A DNA stretch of 33,049 nt from a virus: positions 1 through 33,049 of IMG/VR virus record IMGVR_UViG_3300027649_000008. The stretch is one strand, 5' to 3'. Each line of letters starts with the position of its first letter. The stretch's first letter is position 1. The notes beneath the pieces are model-generated. The model did no database searches. It saw only the letters and a list, made by a program, of their open reading frames with translations, and was not told the DNA's origin. Shown one piece after another: positions 8,095 through 18,600 of the stretch. The translations under genes were made by a program, and so were the position numbers.

Positions 8095-8425
8095 TGAAGT
8101 ATGGCGAATGCCGACCGTACAGATTGGGGACTGTGTTCTTTTTAGCATGGACATGGATAACTTTTCTAAGCCGACAATTGGGTGGATTACACGGGAGCCG
8201 GGGGACAGCACAGTTCAAATTCTAGTATTCACAAACAACGGCTTTGTTGAAAAACCATCAGTGCATCACAAGGACGATCCAAGCGTCCACGAAGATCACG
8301 GCTGGCAACACCTTGGTTGTTGGGACTACGCTCCGCAGACTAGAGCTATTTACGGCCTCAAAGACGTACTTACGCCAGTCTTACTAGAGGAGGCTTCAGT
8401 TGAACGACAACTTGCCGCCCGATAG
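8084..8425 (+). CDS. Conserved small protein between terminase and portal, function unknown
   Basis: A 113-residue protein starting at ATG 8084 with AAGGAG at 8069-8074, 9 bases upstream. It overlaps the terminase stop by 11 bp and the portal start by 26 bp, so the three are probably translationally coupled. The sequence is beta-prone with many aromatic residues: GDCVLFSMD, then PTIGWITREPG, then FVEKPSVHHKDDP and GWQHLGCWDYAP. I recall similar small proteins with EKPSVxHKDDP between terminase and portal genes in other uncultured phages, but no function. There is no signal peptide or membrane segment. Roles in packaging or portal assembly would fit the position but are not shown. Confidence 0.75.
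   Translation: MMNDEVWRMPTVQIGDCVLFSMDMDNFSKPTIGWITREPGDSTVQILVFTNNGFVEKPSVHHKDDPSVHEDHGWQHLGCWDYAPQTRAIYGLKDVLTPVLLEEASVERQLAAR
8386..8393 (+). promoter_or_regulatory. Ribosome binding site deciding the portal TTG start
   Basis: AGAGGAGG ends 6 bases before TTG 8400. No in-frame ATG with a comparable site is near, and the protein sequence immediately after the TTG already looks portal-like, so this site fixes the unusual start. Confidence 0.75.
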
Positions 8426-10484
8426 TCCACTGCGACAGATAACTGCTACTTGGGTTAAAAAGCTAGAGCAGGCCATTAAGTACAAAAAGCCTTTTGCAGA
8501 TGATGCAAAAGAGGCCATGAACTTCTATGATGGCGAAAACAACTGGATGTGGCGAGACGGCTACGCCAGAGGAGATAGGGGTTACAACTCTAATATCTCG
8601 CCTCCTAGTTTTAGGATGCAGATTAACAAGGTTTTTGAACTCGTAGAGATTATGGGCAGTGTCATTTACCACCGGAACCCGGTGCGTACGGTGACAATCA
8701 TGCAGTTCCCAGAGATTTCCCCTGACGCGCTTGGCCTGCCCAATGTGCCAACGCCTGAATCTATTGCGCAGCTTACCCCAGAACAGATGCAGATTCTTCA
8801 GCTATTGCAGCAGCAAGAAGACACAAAGCGTGGCCGTGCAGTTGCAGCCCAGCTAATCCAAGCCTACCTAAACTGGACTCCTGTTGAGCTAGACCTAAAG
8901 ACGCAGGCACGAAAAGTAGTCAACGAGGCCATGATTAAAGGGGCTGGCGTGTTTTGGACTGAACTGGTCTCGCTTGAAACTTCCGGCGATAACCAGACAC
9001 CCGCAGTAAAAATGATCGGGAGTTTTTACGACACGATTGACTCGCTCTTGATAGATCCAGACTTTGATAACCGGGATGATTCCCTGTGGTGTGCGCGTCG
9101 GTGCGTTAAGCCAATTGGAGAAGTGGCCAAGGAGTACAACGTTCCCGAAGAAGAACTGCGCAAGCACCTTAGCAGCGGTCAGACTATTCGGGCAGACAAC
9201 GAGGCAAGAGACAGCAAAAAGAAGGCTGGCAAAACCAACGATCTAATTACTTACTACCGCATCTGGAGCAAGACTGGAGCGGGAGACCGTCTTAAGGATA
9301 GCCCCAAGGACAACAGGGGAGCTTTTGACGCACTGGGCGATTACGTTTATCTAGTAATTTGCGAGGGTGTCCCGTACCCACTAAATATCCCGCCAGCAAT
9401 TCTAGATCAAGAAATCGAGGAGGAAACTGGCGTTCCAGCAGAGCTTCTTGCCAGAGCATCGTGGCCAATCCCGTACTTCTCTGATCCGCAGGGCTGGCCG
9501 TACACAATGCTGTCATTTCACACTAAGCCTAACTATGCTTGGCCAATTAGCCATATTCGCCCAGCTATTCCAGAACTTCGCTTCTTGAATTGGGCAATGA
9601 GTTTCTTGGCTACACGAATCTCCACAAGCTGCGAGACAATGATTGGCGTGTCTAAAGCAGCCGATCAAGACCTCAAAGACCAGCTTTTGGCCCCGTCGCA
9701 GGGTGGCTTTAAGATTGTGGAAATCAGCGAAATGATTGGCCGCTCCGTGAACGATGTTGTTTCAGTGTTTCAGTTACCACAGGTAACAAAAGACATGTAC
9801 GACATTATCAGTGCAGTGTCGGATATGTTCGATAAACGCACGGGTTTGTCAGAACTCACATATGGAACTACCCGTGCGCAGTATAGAAGTGCCGCAGAGG
9901 CACAAATTAAGCAAGAGAACATTTCCATAAGACCCGACAACATGGCCAACGAGCTTGAGGATTGCATGTCACTCCTTAGCAGGCGAGAAGCACTGGCTGC
10001 TAGGTGGCTCTTAGAAGCTACCGATGTGGCCCCTGTTCTTGGCCCACTTGGTGCGATTGCTTGGGAAAAACAGGTAATGACCAGAGACATCGTTACGCTC
10101 ACAAGGGACTTTCTTTACAGGATCGAAGCTGGGTCAGCAAGAAAGCCTAACAAGTCTACCCGTGTTGAACAGATGCAAATGGCCATTCAGACGCTTGGCC
10201 CAATTCTGCAACCGGTAGCAATGGCAGGAGTTGTGCAGCCGTTTAACGCTCTTATTACAGACTGGGCAGACAGCTTGGACATTGACCCACTGCCATATCT
10301 GTTGCCAGAGCCACAACCACCACCGCCGCAAATGATGCTTCCACCACCGCCGGATGTACCGGGGGCTGCGCCTCAAGACAGCACTCCTCCCTCTGTTGAG
10401 ATGAGCGCGCCCCCGGTGCTATCGGATAATGAAATGCCACCACCCCAGCAGCTTGAACAAATACCCCCGGAATTGCAGCAATGA
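8400..10484 (+). CDS. Portal protein
   Basis: A 694-residue protein starting at TTG 8400. The first 100 residues include NFYDGENNW-like and GYNSNISPPSFRMQINKVFE sequence followed by MGSVIYHRNP, a pattern common to podovirus-type portals. The middle is a long mixed helix/strand region, and FDKRTGLSELTYGTTRAQYR near residue 480 resembles the segment before the helical crown. The last 65 residues are Pro/Gln-rich and probably disordered. Twelve copies would form the ring at one capsid vertex through which DNA is packed and ejected, docking the terminase and the adaptor. The stop overlaps the next gene as ATGA. Length is on the upper side for this family, close to large podovirus portals. Confidence 0.85.
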   Translation: MNDNLPPDSPLRQITATWVKKLEQAIKYKKPFADDAKEAMNFYDGENNWMWRDGYARGDRGYNSNISPPSFRMQINKVFELVEIMGSVIYHRNPVRTVTIMQFPEISPDALGLPNVPTPESIAQLTPEQMQILQLLQQQEDTKRGRAVAAQLIQAYLNWTPVELDLKTQARKVVNEAMIKGAGVFWTELVSLETSGDNQTPAVKMIGSFYDTIDSLLIDPDFDNRDDSLWCARRCVKPIGEVAKEYNVPEEELRKHLSSGQTIRADNEARDSKKKAGKTNDLITYYRIWSKTGAGDRLKDSPKDNRGAFDALGDYVYLVICEGVPYPLNIPPAILDQEIEEETGVPAELLARASWPIPYFSDPQGWPYTMLSFHTKPNYAWPISHIRPAIPELRFLNWAMSFLATRISTSCETMIGVSKAADQDLKDQLLAPSQGGFKIVEISEMIGRSVNDVVSVFQLPQVTKDMYDIISAVSDMFDKRTGLSELTYGTTRAQYRSAAEAQIKQENISIRPDNMANELEDCMSLLSRREALAARWLLEATDVAPVLGPLGAIAWEKQVMTRDIVTLTRDFLYRIEAGSARKPNKSTRVEQMQMAIQTLGPILQPVAMAGVVQPFNALITDWADSLDIDPLPYLLPEPQPPPPQMMLPPPPDVPGAAPQDSTPPSVEMSAPPVLSDNEMPPPQQLEQIPPELQQ

Positions 10485-11032
10485 TTGTGCTAGAAAACTT
10501 CCTCCCACCAGACATTGCTGCCGCAAGCGAACAGGTTCAGGCCCACTTCTTGAAGATGATTGCCGAAGGGCAGACTATAAGATGGTCTGAAATGTGCGCC
10601 TTGCAAATGCCGCCGGGTGTTAGAGGCACAGACAGGGCTGTTATGCAGGATAGGAATAACGGCGAATGGCTAGACAAAATGCCGCCTAAGCAAGCTAGAA
10701 AAATTCTGGGTGACGCTAAACATGCTGGCATTAGCACTAGCGGCAAATACTACATGAGCGGATTGGCTGATAAGCGTGGCCCCGGCGATCCGCATGCATG
10801 GATTGAGAGTTCGGCAGACATACTCAAAGTAGCCAAAGAGCGCAACCTGCACGTTAATGGAATTGTTGATTACGAACCAAGAGAAGTAGAGAAAGCAGCA
10901 TCAAAGCCGTTAAGCGACTCCCTAGTAAAAGAGCTATCAGCAAAAGAAAAAAAGCTCAATCCAAAAGCAAGCGCAGGAGAGCTAAAAGAGCTAGTTATCG
11001 GTAAATACGCACCTAAGCACAAGCGAGGCTGA
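10481..11032 (+). CDS. Conserved phage protein after portal, function unknown
   Basis: A 183-residue protein whose ATG overlaps the portal TGA (ATGA), implying coupled translation. Sequence features are RWSEMCALQMPPGVRGTDRA near residues 34-53, then KMPPKQARKILGDAKHAGI, GKYYMSGLADKRGPGDP and a basic, Lys-rich helical C terminus ending KHKRG. I recall relatives with the same EMCALQ-PPG-GTDR and YY-GLAD-RG patterns next to portals in other phages, without a function. It is soluble and basic at the end, so DNA or portal contact is possible but unproven. Confidence 0.75.
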   Translation: MIVLENFLPPDIAAASEQVQAHFLKMIAEGQTIRWSEMCALQMPPGVRGTDRAVMQDRNNGEWLDKMPPKQARKILGDAKHAGISTSGKYYMSGLADKRGPGDPHAWIESSADILKVAKERNLHVNGIVDYEPREVEKAASKPLSDSLVKELSAKEKKLNPKASAGELKELVIGKYAPKHKRG

Positions 11033-11037
11033 AAGCA

Positions 11038-12612
11038 ATGTTTACCGCTCAAGATATTGTCGAATACATGCTGGCCTCAGTTGGTGGAGGCGCGCAGGAC
11101 GGCGAACACAGAGCGGTAAGAATGGCCGTAGTAAACGGCGCAAGAGAAGTAATGCAGACGCGACAGTGGCTTTGGTACACGCGCACAGGGTATTTCAACC
11201 TAAACGATACAAGCACGACAGCGTATGTAGTTCAGGGAAACCCATACATTACCGTCGCAAGTACAGCAGGAATCTATGCTCAAAGGATCTTATCGTTTTC
11301 GAGCGCGGGGCTGTTTTCGCAACTCCCAAGAGTCGAAAGCACATCTCTGTCGGCTACTGGATTTATTAAAATCAATCAAGCAGCGGTCGGCAGCGTCGGC
11401 TATACCCCACAGGCGATAGCGACGATTGCGTCGGCAGCTACAACCATTACCGTGCCTAACGGCACAAATATGACAAAAATTGTTGTAGGGCAGATAATTA
11501 GCGTTGGTGCAGATGGCACAAATGTTGCAATCTTTCCGCAAAACACCAAGGTAACGAACATAAACGGCCTTGTCGTCACTTTAAGTCAGCCAGCTTTGTC
11601 TGCCGGATCAAACACAATTATCAATTTTGGTGCTGCCTACAACATGACAGCACAGACTTTTTACGAGCTTCCGGCCAACGTCAAAGATATTGACGCACTG
11701 GTAACGCAATCTGTAGGGACTCTCCACTGTTACCTGTCACCGGCTGATTGGCAAAGGATGGAGACTAATAGCAGCGGTTCCGGCGAACCTTACTACTACA
11801 CCATCATGCGGTCAGACGTTAGCGAAAACTACCAGATCAGGTTTGTCGGAGTTCCAACGTCCGGAACAGCCGTGTACTACACATACAGGTACATTCCAGA
11901 ACCAATCAAATTCATGGGGTATGAGGCCACTTGCAGGCAGGGAACTGCGTCAAGTTCACTCACGGCTACAGGGACGTTCTCAATATCAACCCAAGCAATC
12001 ACGATGACGGATACAAGCCAAATTGAGCCGGGTTTTGCCGTAACGGGGGCTGGCATTGCAGCCGGAACAACTGTATCTAGCGTTACCAATAGCACGGCGA
12101 TTGTTGTAAGTGTTAATACAAGTGCGGCGGGAGACCTTGCCGCACTCACGTTTACTGACCCAGCAGGCCTGACTATGTTCGGTGCTGGCACAGATTTCCC
12201 GCCTAACATGCTTAATTGCGTGATTCGCTTTGGCACTGCTACTAACGAAGCAGACGGGGTAGGGTCAGTAACTCCGTATGTGTATCAGCGGGAGATAGCC
12301 TCTCGGATAAACAGCAAGAAAGTGCGGCTTACAGAAGCCTTGCCCGCAACAGTGGCAGTTAAGTATGCGATTAGCGACATAATTGACTGTAGTCCACAGA
12401 TGTACACAGCTATCTTAAGTGCTTGCGAAATGTGGTATGCGAGGCTAGCCGGGAAAGCCGCTGCCCCAGTTATGGAAGTGTACAAGCGTGATCTTGTGCT
12501 GGCTTTTGAGAACGACGTTATTTCGCCCATTGGTGGACGAGCAACTAGCATGATTGCCCCAACACCAAGAACGGCTGGCTGGTACTCCCCATCGTTTCCA
12601 GATATGGGCTAA
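11038..12612 (+). CDS. Putative head-tail adaptor (tail tubular A-like) with inserted repeats
   Basis: A 524-residue protein; ATG 11038 has GAGG at 11025-11028, 9 bases upstream. The N-terminal helices (residues 1-45, VEYMLASVGGGAQDGEHRA) and the C-terminal helical part (TAILSACEMWYARLAGK, near 460-476) resemble the adaptor subunits that sit below podovirus portals. The T7 counterpart is about 196 residues, so this one is much longer. The extra length includes two beta-rich repeats, near residues 110-180 and 310-370; the second reads PGFAVTGAGIAAGTTVSSVT, the same family as repeats in the next protein. Position between portal-linked genes and the nozzle-like protein supports the adaptor role. 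Product confidence is moderate because the match is by pattern and context. Confidence 0.6.
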   Translation: MFTAQDIVEYMLASVGGGAQDGEHRAVRMAVVNGAREVMQTRQWLWYTRTGYFNLNDTSTTAYVVQGNPYITVASTAGIYAQRILSFSSAGLFSQLPRVESTSLSATGFIKINQAAVGSVGYTPQAIATIASAATTITVPNGTNMTKIVVGQIISVGADGTNVAIFPQNTKVTNINGLVVTLSQPALSAGSNTIINFGAAYNMTAQTFYELPANVKDIDALVTQSVGTLHCYLSPADWQRMETNSSGSGEPYYYTIMRSDVSENYQIRFVGVPTSGTAVYYTYRYIPEPIKFMGYEATCRQGTASSSLTATGTFSISTQAITMTDTSQIEPGFAVTGAGIAAGTTVSSVTNSTAIVVSVNTSAAGDLAALTFTDPAGLTMFGAGTDFPPNMLNCVIRFGTATNEADGVGSVTPYVYQREIASRINSKKVRLTEALPATVAVKYAISDIIDCSPQMYTAILSACEMWYARLAGKAAAPVMEVYKRDLVLAFENDVISPIGGRATSMIAPTPRTAGWYSPSFPDMG

Positions 12613-12615
12613 TAA

Positions 12616-15600
12616 ATGAAAGCTACTAAATGGCTGGGCTTGTTTAACACAATCTCGGCCTATTTGCTGCCTCCAACAGCAGCAGTCATCCAGAACAACT
12701 TACAGAGCATTCGCCCCGGAATGCTAACTCCTCGCCGTGGAATGTCTAGAAGGGCTGGCTCACTGCTTGGAAACGCAGTTTTGGCCTTATACCGCAAGAC
12801 AAGGGCAAGGCTTCCGGATCATCTAATACTCTATTCGTTCACTAAGACTGCGACAACGAGCGGAGGGTCGGCGTTTAGTTTCCAGTATTTGTACTCAGCA
12901 CAAAGAATACAACAAGACCCGGTTACTCTCACTTACCAAATTGACGACGTTTATCAAGACACAGGCACTGCCGTAACGTGCGTATTGGCAATCAACAGCC
13001 GTGTTGCTGTAACGTCATCCACTACAGAACGAGTTCGCGTAGGAGACAAGGCTCTCGGTGCTAGCATCCCAGACGGCACTGTAGTGCAGGCAGTTACTGC
13101 AACAACAATAACGCTTAGTCAAGCGGCCACGGTGTCTACCGCCGCAGGGCAAACTCAGACAATGACAATTTTCCCCGGCTCAGTAAGCGTCCCTTCGTTT
13201 GCAGAAGACAGGCACGGAAGGCTGTACATGTTCTTTGGCAACGGCATAAAGCCACAGATGCTGCGAACGGACGCGACGACGACAGTAGACGTTGGAATAG
13301 AAAGCCCGCAGGCCTTGGCAACAGTCTCAGCCTCCGGCGCATCCATGTTTATTGAGCGTGTAGATGTTTATAACGGCGGTGGTGGCTACTCCCAAGCGCC
13401 AGCGATTTCGTTTGCTGGCGGTGGCACAGGCATTAACGCTAAAGCAACGGCAATTATAGACAACGGCACAATAGCATCAGTAGAAGTGACAAGCGGCGGC
13501 AAGCTCTACACAGCTACCCCGCAGGTGACAGTTACTGACACTGGCCGAGGCGCGGGATTTGCTGGGGTAGCTACATTATCAAAAGCAGAACATAGGTTTG
13601 GCCCAGAAGTGGGTGTTCCAATAACGCCAACTTATACCGGGAATGTGCTAACAACAATAGGCACTACGGAATCCTATTTGTACTCATATGTTTCTAGCGT
13701 ACCCACAGTTCGGCAAGTTGGCGCAACGGCAGACGCTACCACAGTCGTGGGCAGCAAAATAATTACGCTTACTTCAAATGCAAATATGCAGATAATTGGC
13801 GGGCAGGCACTGGTAGGTACTGGAATCCCAGCCAGTTCTGTAGTGGTTAAGGTGACTCCTACGGGGCAATACTTAACAGACACTACAGTTGAGATGTCGC
13901 TGGCCGCAAGCGCAAGCGCAACTGTACCCGTGTCGTTTTATACTCTATCAGGGCTTTCGTTTGATATTGCTACGAGAGAGTACAGCGGAATTTTCCCTTT
14001 TCTGTCTACAGTTACAGAGGGAACTGGCGCACAGGCACAAATTACGTTCGCAGAAAAGTCGTCTGCGTTCAGGATCGCAGCAACACCTATTCCCGTCACC
14101 AGTCCGGCCTCGCTATACACCGGAATCCTTATATCAGCGACATACGAACCGGACTTACCAACTACTAGGAACTTCCTGACCTACTACGGCTTCTTCGGCG
14201 GTCAACCTCACAACTGGGGGCTGCTAGCTGCTGCGAATTATGGCCGATGGGGTGCTTATACAAGAATTAGCACCTCTACAGACGGTTGGGGCCGACCAAA
14301 CGCACCCAAAGAAAACTTTTGGTTTCCGGACTACAACTACATAAGGGTTTTTAGCCACACAGGAACTAAGTCTGACCAAAACATAAATCAGTGGACTGCG
14401 CAACAATGCCCAGTGGTTTATGTATCTGCAAGGAAGGCGTACATTGATGTAACGCTGTTTCCAGAGCAAGCAGCAGACGGGGTTCCCAGTCCGGTCGCCA
14501 TTGACGCAACAAATCCAGTTGTAAGGTTTTACCTTTCGTATTGCCCGACTTGGTGGGCAAGGAATTATCCAGATCCTTTTAATGGCACGGTAACAGAGAA
14601 TGCTGTTTTGTATCAACAAACTAATATGGCACAGCGATGGAGATGGCTTGGGTCAAACACATCGCCAAAACCAATTGTTGACTTTTGGCAAACAGGGCAT
14701 ACGGCTAGCCCCGGTGGTTTTACCGACAATCAGATTGAAAACAGTCAGTTTGGATGGAATCAAGCCAGTTCCTTTTTAGTAATACATCCGGGGTCTGGGC
14801 ATAATGCAAATGCGACGTTCAAGGTAAAATTTGTAGTGGGCAGAACCAACCCTCCTTTTCCATCCACAAGAGATGGTTACGCAAGAAATTCATCTTATCA
14901 AAACGGAAACCTTCAAGACGGTCTTCCCGTACTCCCTGCCGACATTTCTTACACCAATGGCGTATTTAACATTACGTTTACGGCGGATACTTCAGATCCG
15001 GGCGCTGGCGTAACTAGCCTGCCGTGGACTATCACAAAAAGCGTGGTAGCAGTCCAAGGCAGTAAATACAACACAGTGAATAATGACCTTGGAATTGTAT
15101 TGACGCATACAACTACGGCGACCGGCGTGCCGTCTGCTAATTTCACCAACCTCAAGACAACTGGTGTTAAATCGAGTGTCGAGAATCCTACAGACAGAAT
15201 TGAAACCGTAACTGTAAGCCTGCCCGGAGCGAACTACACGGGACAGCCTACATTCTCTTTAGACACGCCGTCTGGGAATGGGTACGGAGCGGAGCTATCT
15301 GCGGTAATTGATCCCGTCACTGGTGGACTTACCAAGGTAAACGTAATTGACGGCGGGCATGGGTATACGGACAACGGCTTTCTGATTGGAACAACGACAC
15401 CTACTCCAAGCCTTAGTGCAGTAATGCGTCCGACATTCAAGGGAACTTATAGCTGTGCGTACCGATACGCCGATTGGACAGACACAGTAGTAGGAACATG
15501 TTATGCAACAGCAACATCCGGCGGGATGACCCAGCCTACATGTATTGTAGATAGCGATGGTCAGGCCTTAATTAAGACGGGCTATGTTCTAGACGGCGGT

Positions 15601-18600
15601 CTGTTTAGGTTTCAAACAAAAGCGACATCAGTGTCGGGCGCGTCAATCTCTTTGAATCGGCCTACGACAAACCGAGCAGCAAATTCTTACAAGGGGGCTA
15701 TTCCCGGCGAAGTTATAGCCTCAGGAGCTAAGTTTGCTGCTAATCCGGTAATAACGTTTGCGGAAGTGGGCATGAGTATTGCTGGCTCGGGCATCCCGGC
15801 AAACACAACTGTCACTGGCATTGTTAGCCCAGTTATTACGATAGTCAACGCTCCTGTGACGGCAACAACTGCTACATGCCATACGATGACTGGCCAGCCG
15901 GTTATATGGGACGGCACTAGGATAACTGCTGTTCCGGGTTTCGTGGGCGCAACACCGACAATTAACCTACCGGTAACGGGGCCGGGCATTCCGGCAGGAA
16001 CCACCGTTACGGCTATTTATGGATCGCAATACAAAACCGTAACCGGGTGCAGTGCAACCGCTGGCTCAAACAATATCACAACAACAACGGCTGCCCCAAA
16101 TAACTTTCAGTTATTTTTTGTTGGGCAAGTTTTACAAAGTACAACTTTGTTTCTCCTTAACCCCGTATCGGTTCATAGAATTACGGCTATAGCAGCCAAC
16201 GGATTGTCGCTAACAGTGTCGCCGCCTACCGTAAATGCGGGAACCAATATAGCCGTTAGGGGCATGCCAACGCTTCAGATTTCGGCAAACGCAACAGCTA
16301 CTTCCAATTATTATGCTGCGTCGCCGTTGATACCCATTTATGTCACGATGACGTTTACCTCGGCAGCATCCTACTCAACCACAACTTCTGAACTAACTCT
16401 ATCTAACGTTGCCACCTCAACGTCAGAAGTAACTCTATCGCTGGTTAGTCCCGTTGTGAAGCGACTTGGAAGCACCACCCTCAATAGCACTACGGTCACT
16501 ACAGCAACAACAATTGGGTTTCAGATAGGCCAGCACATCTCGGGGGCGGGAATTCCGGGCGGCACATATATTCTCGCAATGACTGATGTTGCCATAACGC
16601 TAACTAATCAAGCTACGGCGACATCTGCGTCACCAATAATGCTGTCCTGTGGGTGGCTAACCACAATTCGGGACATGACGAAGCCAATTGCGTACAGCAA
16701 TTTCTCGCCAATTGCAACGGTGTCGGCAGGGAGTACGGCAAATTCAACTGGGCAACTAAACTGGCTGTGGGGTTCAAGCGTAACTACGCCCGACCGTGCA
16801 GAGATCGTAGAAACGTGGCGCACCAACGGCGACCAGTCGCTAGTGTTTTACCGTTCGGAAGTCTGGGCAAAAGCCACTCCACAAACGTCAATAGTTCTAG
16901 TAGAAAAACTACCAGACAGTGCCGCCCTAACGCTACAGAATGCCTTGCGTGGGTATGCAGCGGGCAGTAGCAGCGCCGACTACACATCAGACGAAGCACT
17001 GTTTGATTTTAACCGTACATTTTACGCAGCAATGCCAGTTGTGCTTCCAAACGGCGGGCTGAACGCTTTTAGATTCGACCAGCCAAGAACAGACATGCGA
17101 GTGTGTGCCGCCTATAACGACCGGCTTTGGTATGCGGTGTCTACAAGCGGCGTTGACACAAACACCATTTTCTTTAGCGAGTATGATGAATTTGAAAGCT
17201 GCCCAGAAACAAACGCCTTGACTATACAGAACAATCAAAAGCTAACGGACAGCCTTACGTCTCTCATTCCCTACGGATCAGTGCTAATTGCAGGCCAAGA
17301 GAACCATCTTTATCAGGTGACTTACAGCACTGATCCAGCAGTTGATGCCAGCGTGTCAATGCTTGCCCACCGTGGTATCTATAACCAGCGATGCTGGGAC
17401 ATTTACGACGATGAACTGTACTGTCTAGATCGCCGTGGCATGTACACCATGACGCAATCCGGGCAAGTAACACCCATCAGTGCAGCAGTTGATTCTTACT
17501 GGATAGACAGGGACATCGAAGCGACACGGACAGAAGCGTTTTTCATTAAGATTGACAGCAGTGCGGCAGTAGTGCGGGCGTTTGTTGTCGTACGCGATGC
17601 TAACGCTCCCGGCCCCAACTTAGTGCTGTGTTACTCAATCAATACCAAGACATGGTGGACGGAGACATACCCAACATGCATTACAGCAGCGTCTTCGTTT
17701 AGGCCAGAATCCACGCTTATTCACGACGATGTGTATGCAGCTATAGACGGTGGCGTGTACGCGCTAGACGGCCAGAACGACAGTGGCTACAGAAGCATTA
17801 CATCTGTAGAAGTGACGGCTAATGGCTCTGGGTACATTACGCCACCCAATGTAGTCGCTGCTACCTCGCAAGGAAGTGGCGCTAAGTTTCAAGCATTGCT
17901 CAAAAACGGCACTGTGTCCGAGATACTCGTTATTGACAGGGGTACTGACTACGGCGTTATAACAAGTACGGTGGGAAGGCGAGGTACGCTTACGCTAGCG
18001 AGCGGCATCTACACAGCCGCCCTTGACCTTCCATTTCTGGCAAGGATCAATGAGTCTGTACAAATACAACGTTATACAGACAGCACCTACCGAGTTCTGC
18101 TAGGCGAAGAAAAAACAGTCACGATAGCTACTGTGCCTGTGTACGGCGGCGCTACTTATCCGCGAACTGCATTCTTTGGGACATTGGCTAACGTAAGTGG
18201 TGTGAACAAGATTACCGTGGAAGACCCATCTCTTCTTCTTGTTGGACAAGCGCTAAACGTGCTTAATGGCATTGTGGCAAATACATTTATAACAGCGATT
18301 GTCGGTAATTTGGTTACATTAAGCACAAACAGTAACGCAATTACTGCAGTACGAACTCAGTACAAATCGTACTCTCCAAAGCAGTTTACAAGCACTACCA
18401 CAATTACTGTCACAGAACCAGATCCACCGTGGGGAGCGGGGCCGTGGAACGTCACCGTAACAACAGCCGAAACCGCAACGGCAGTCATCAGTCAGGCGTT
18501 TACAGATTCAGTAGCACTCCTGATTGACCCACCGGGTGAGGGCGGCACGACGGCTACGGCTGTAGCAAAGTGCCAGACACCCCCAAGCGAATTCGTTTTA

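Noticed and set aside
14224-14619. A 131-codon reverse-strand open frame inside the nozzle-like gene
   Set aside because: Cys/Ser/Arg-rich translation typical of antisense shadow, no start signal and no family pattern.
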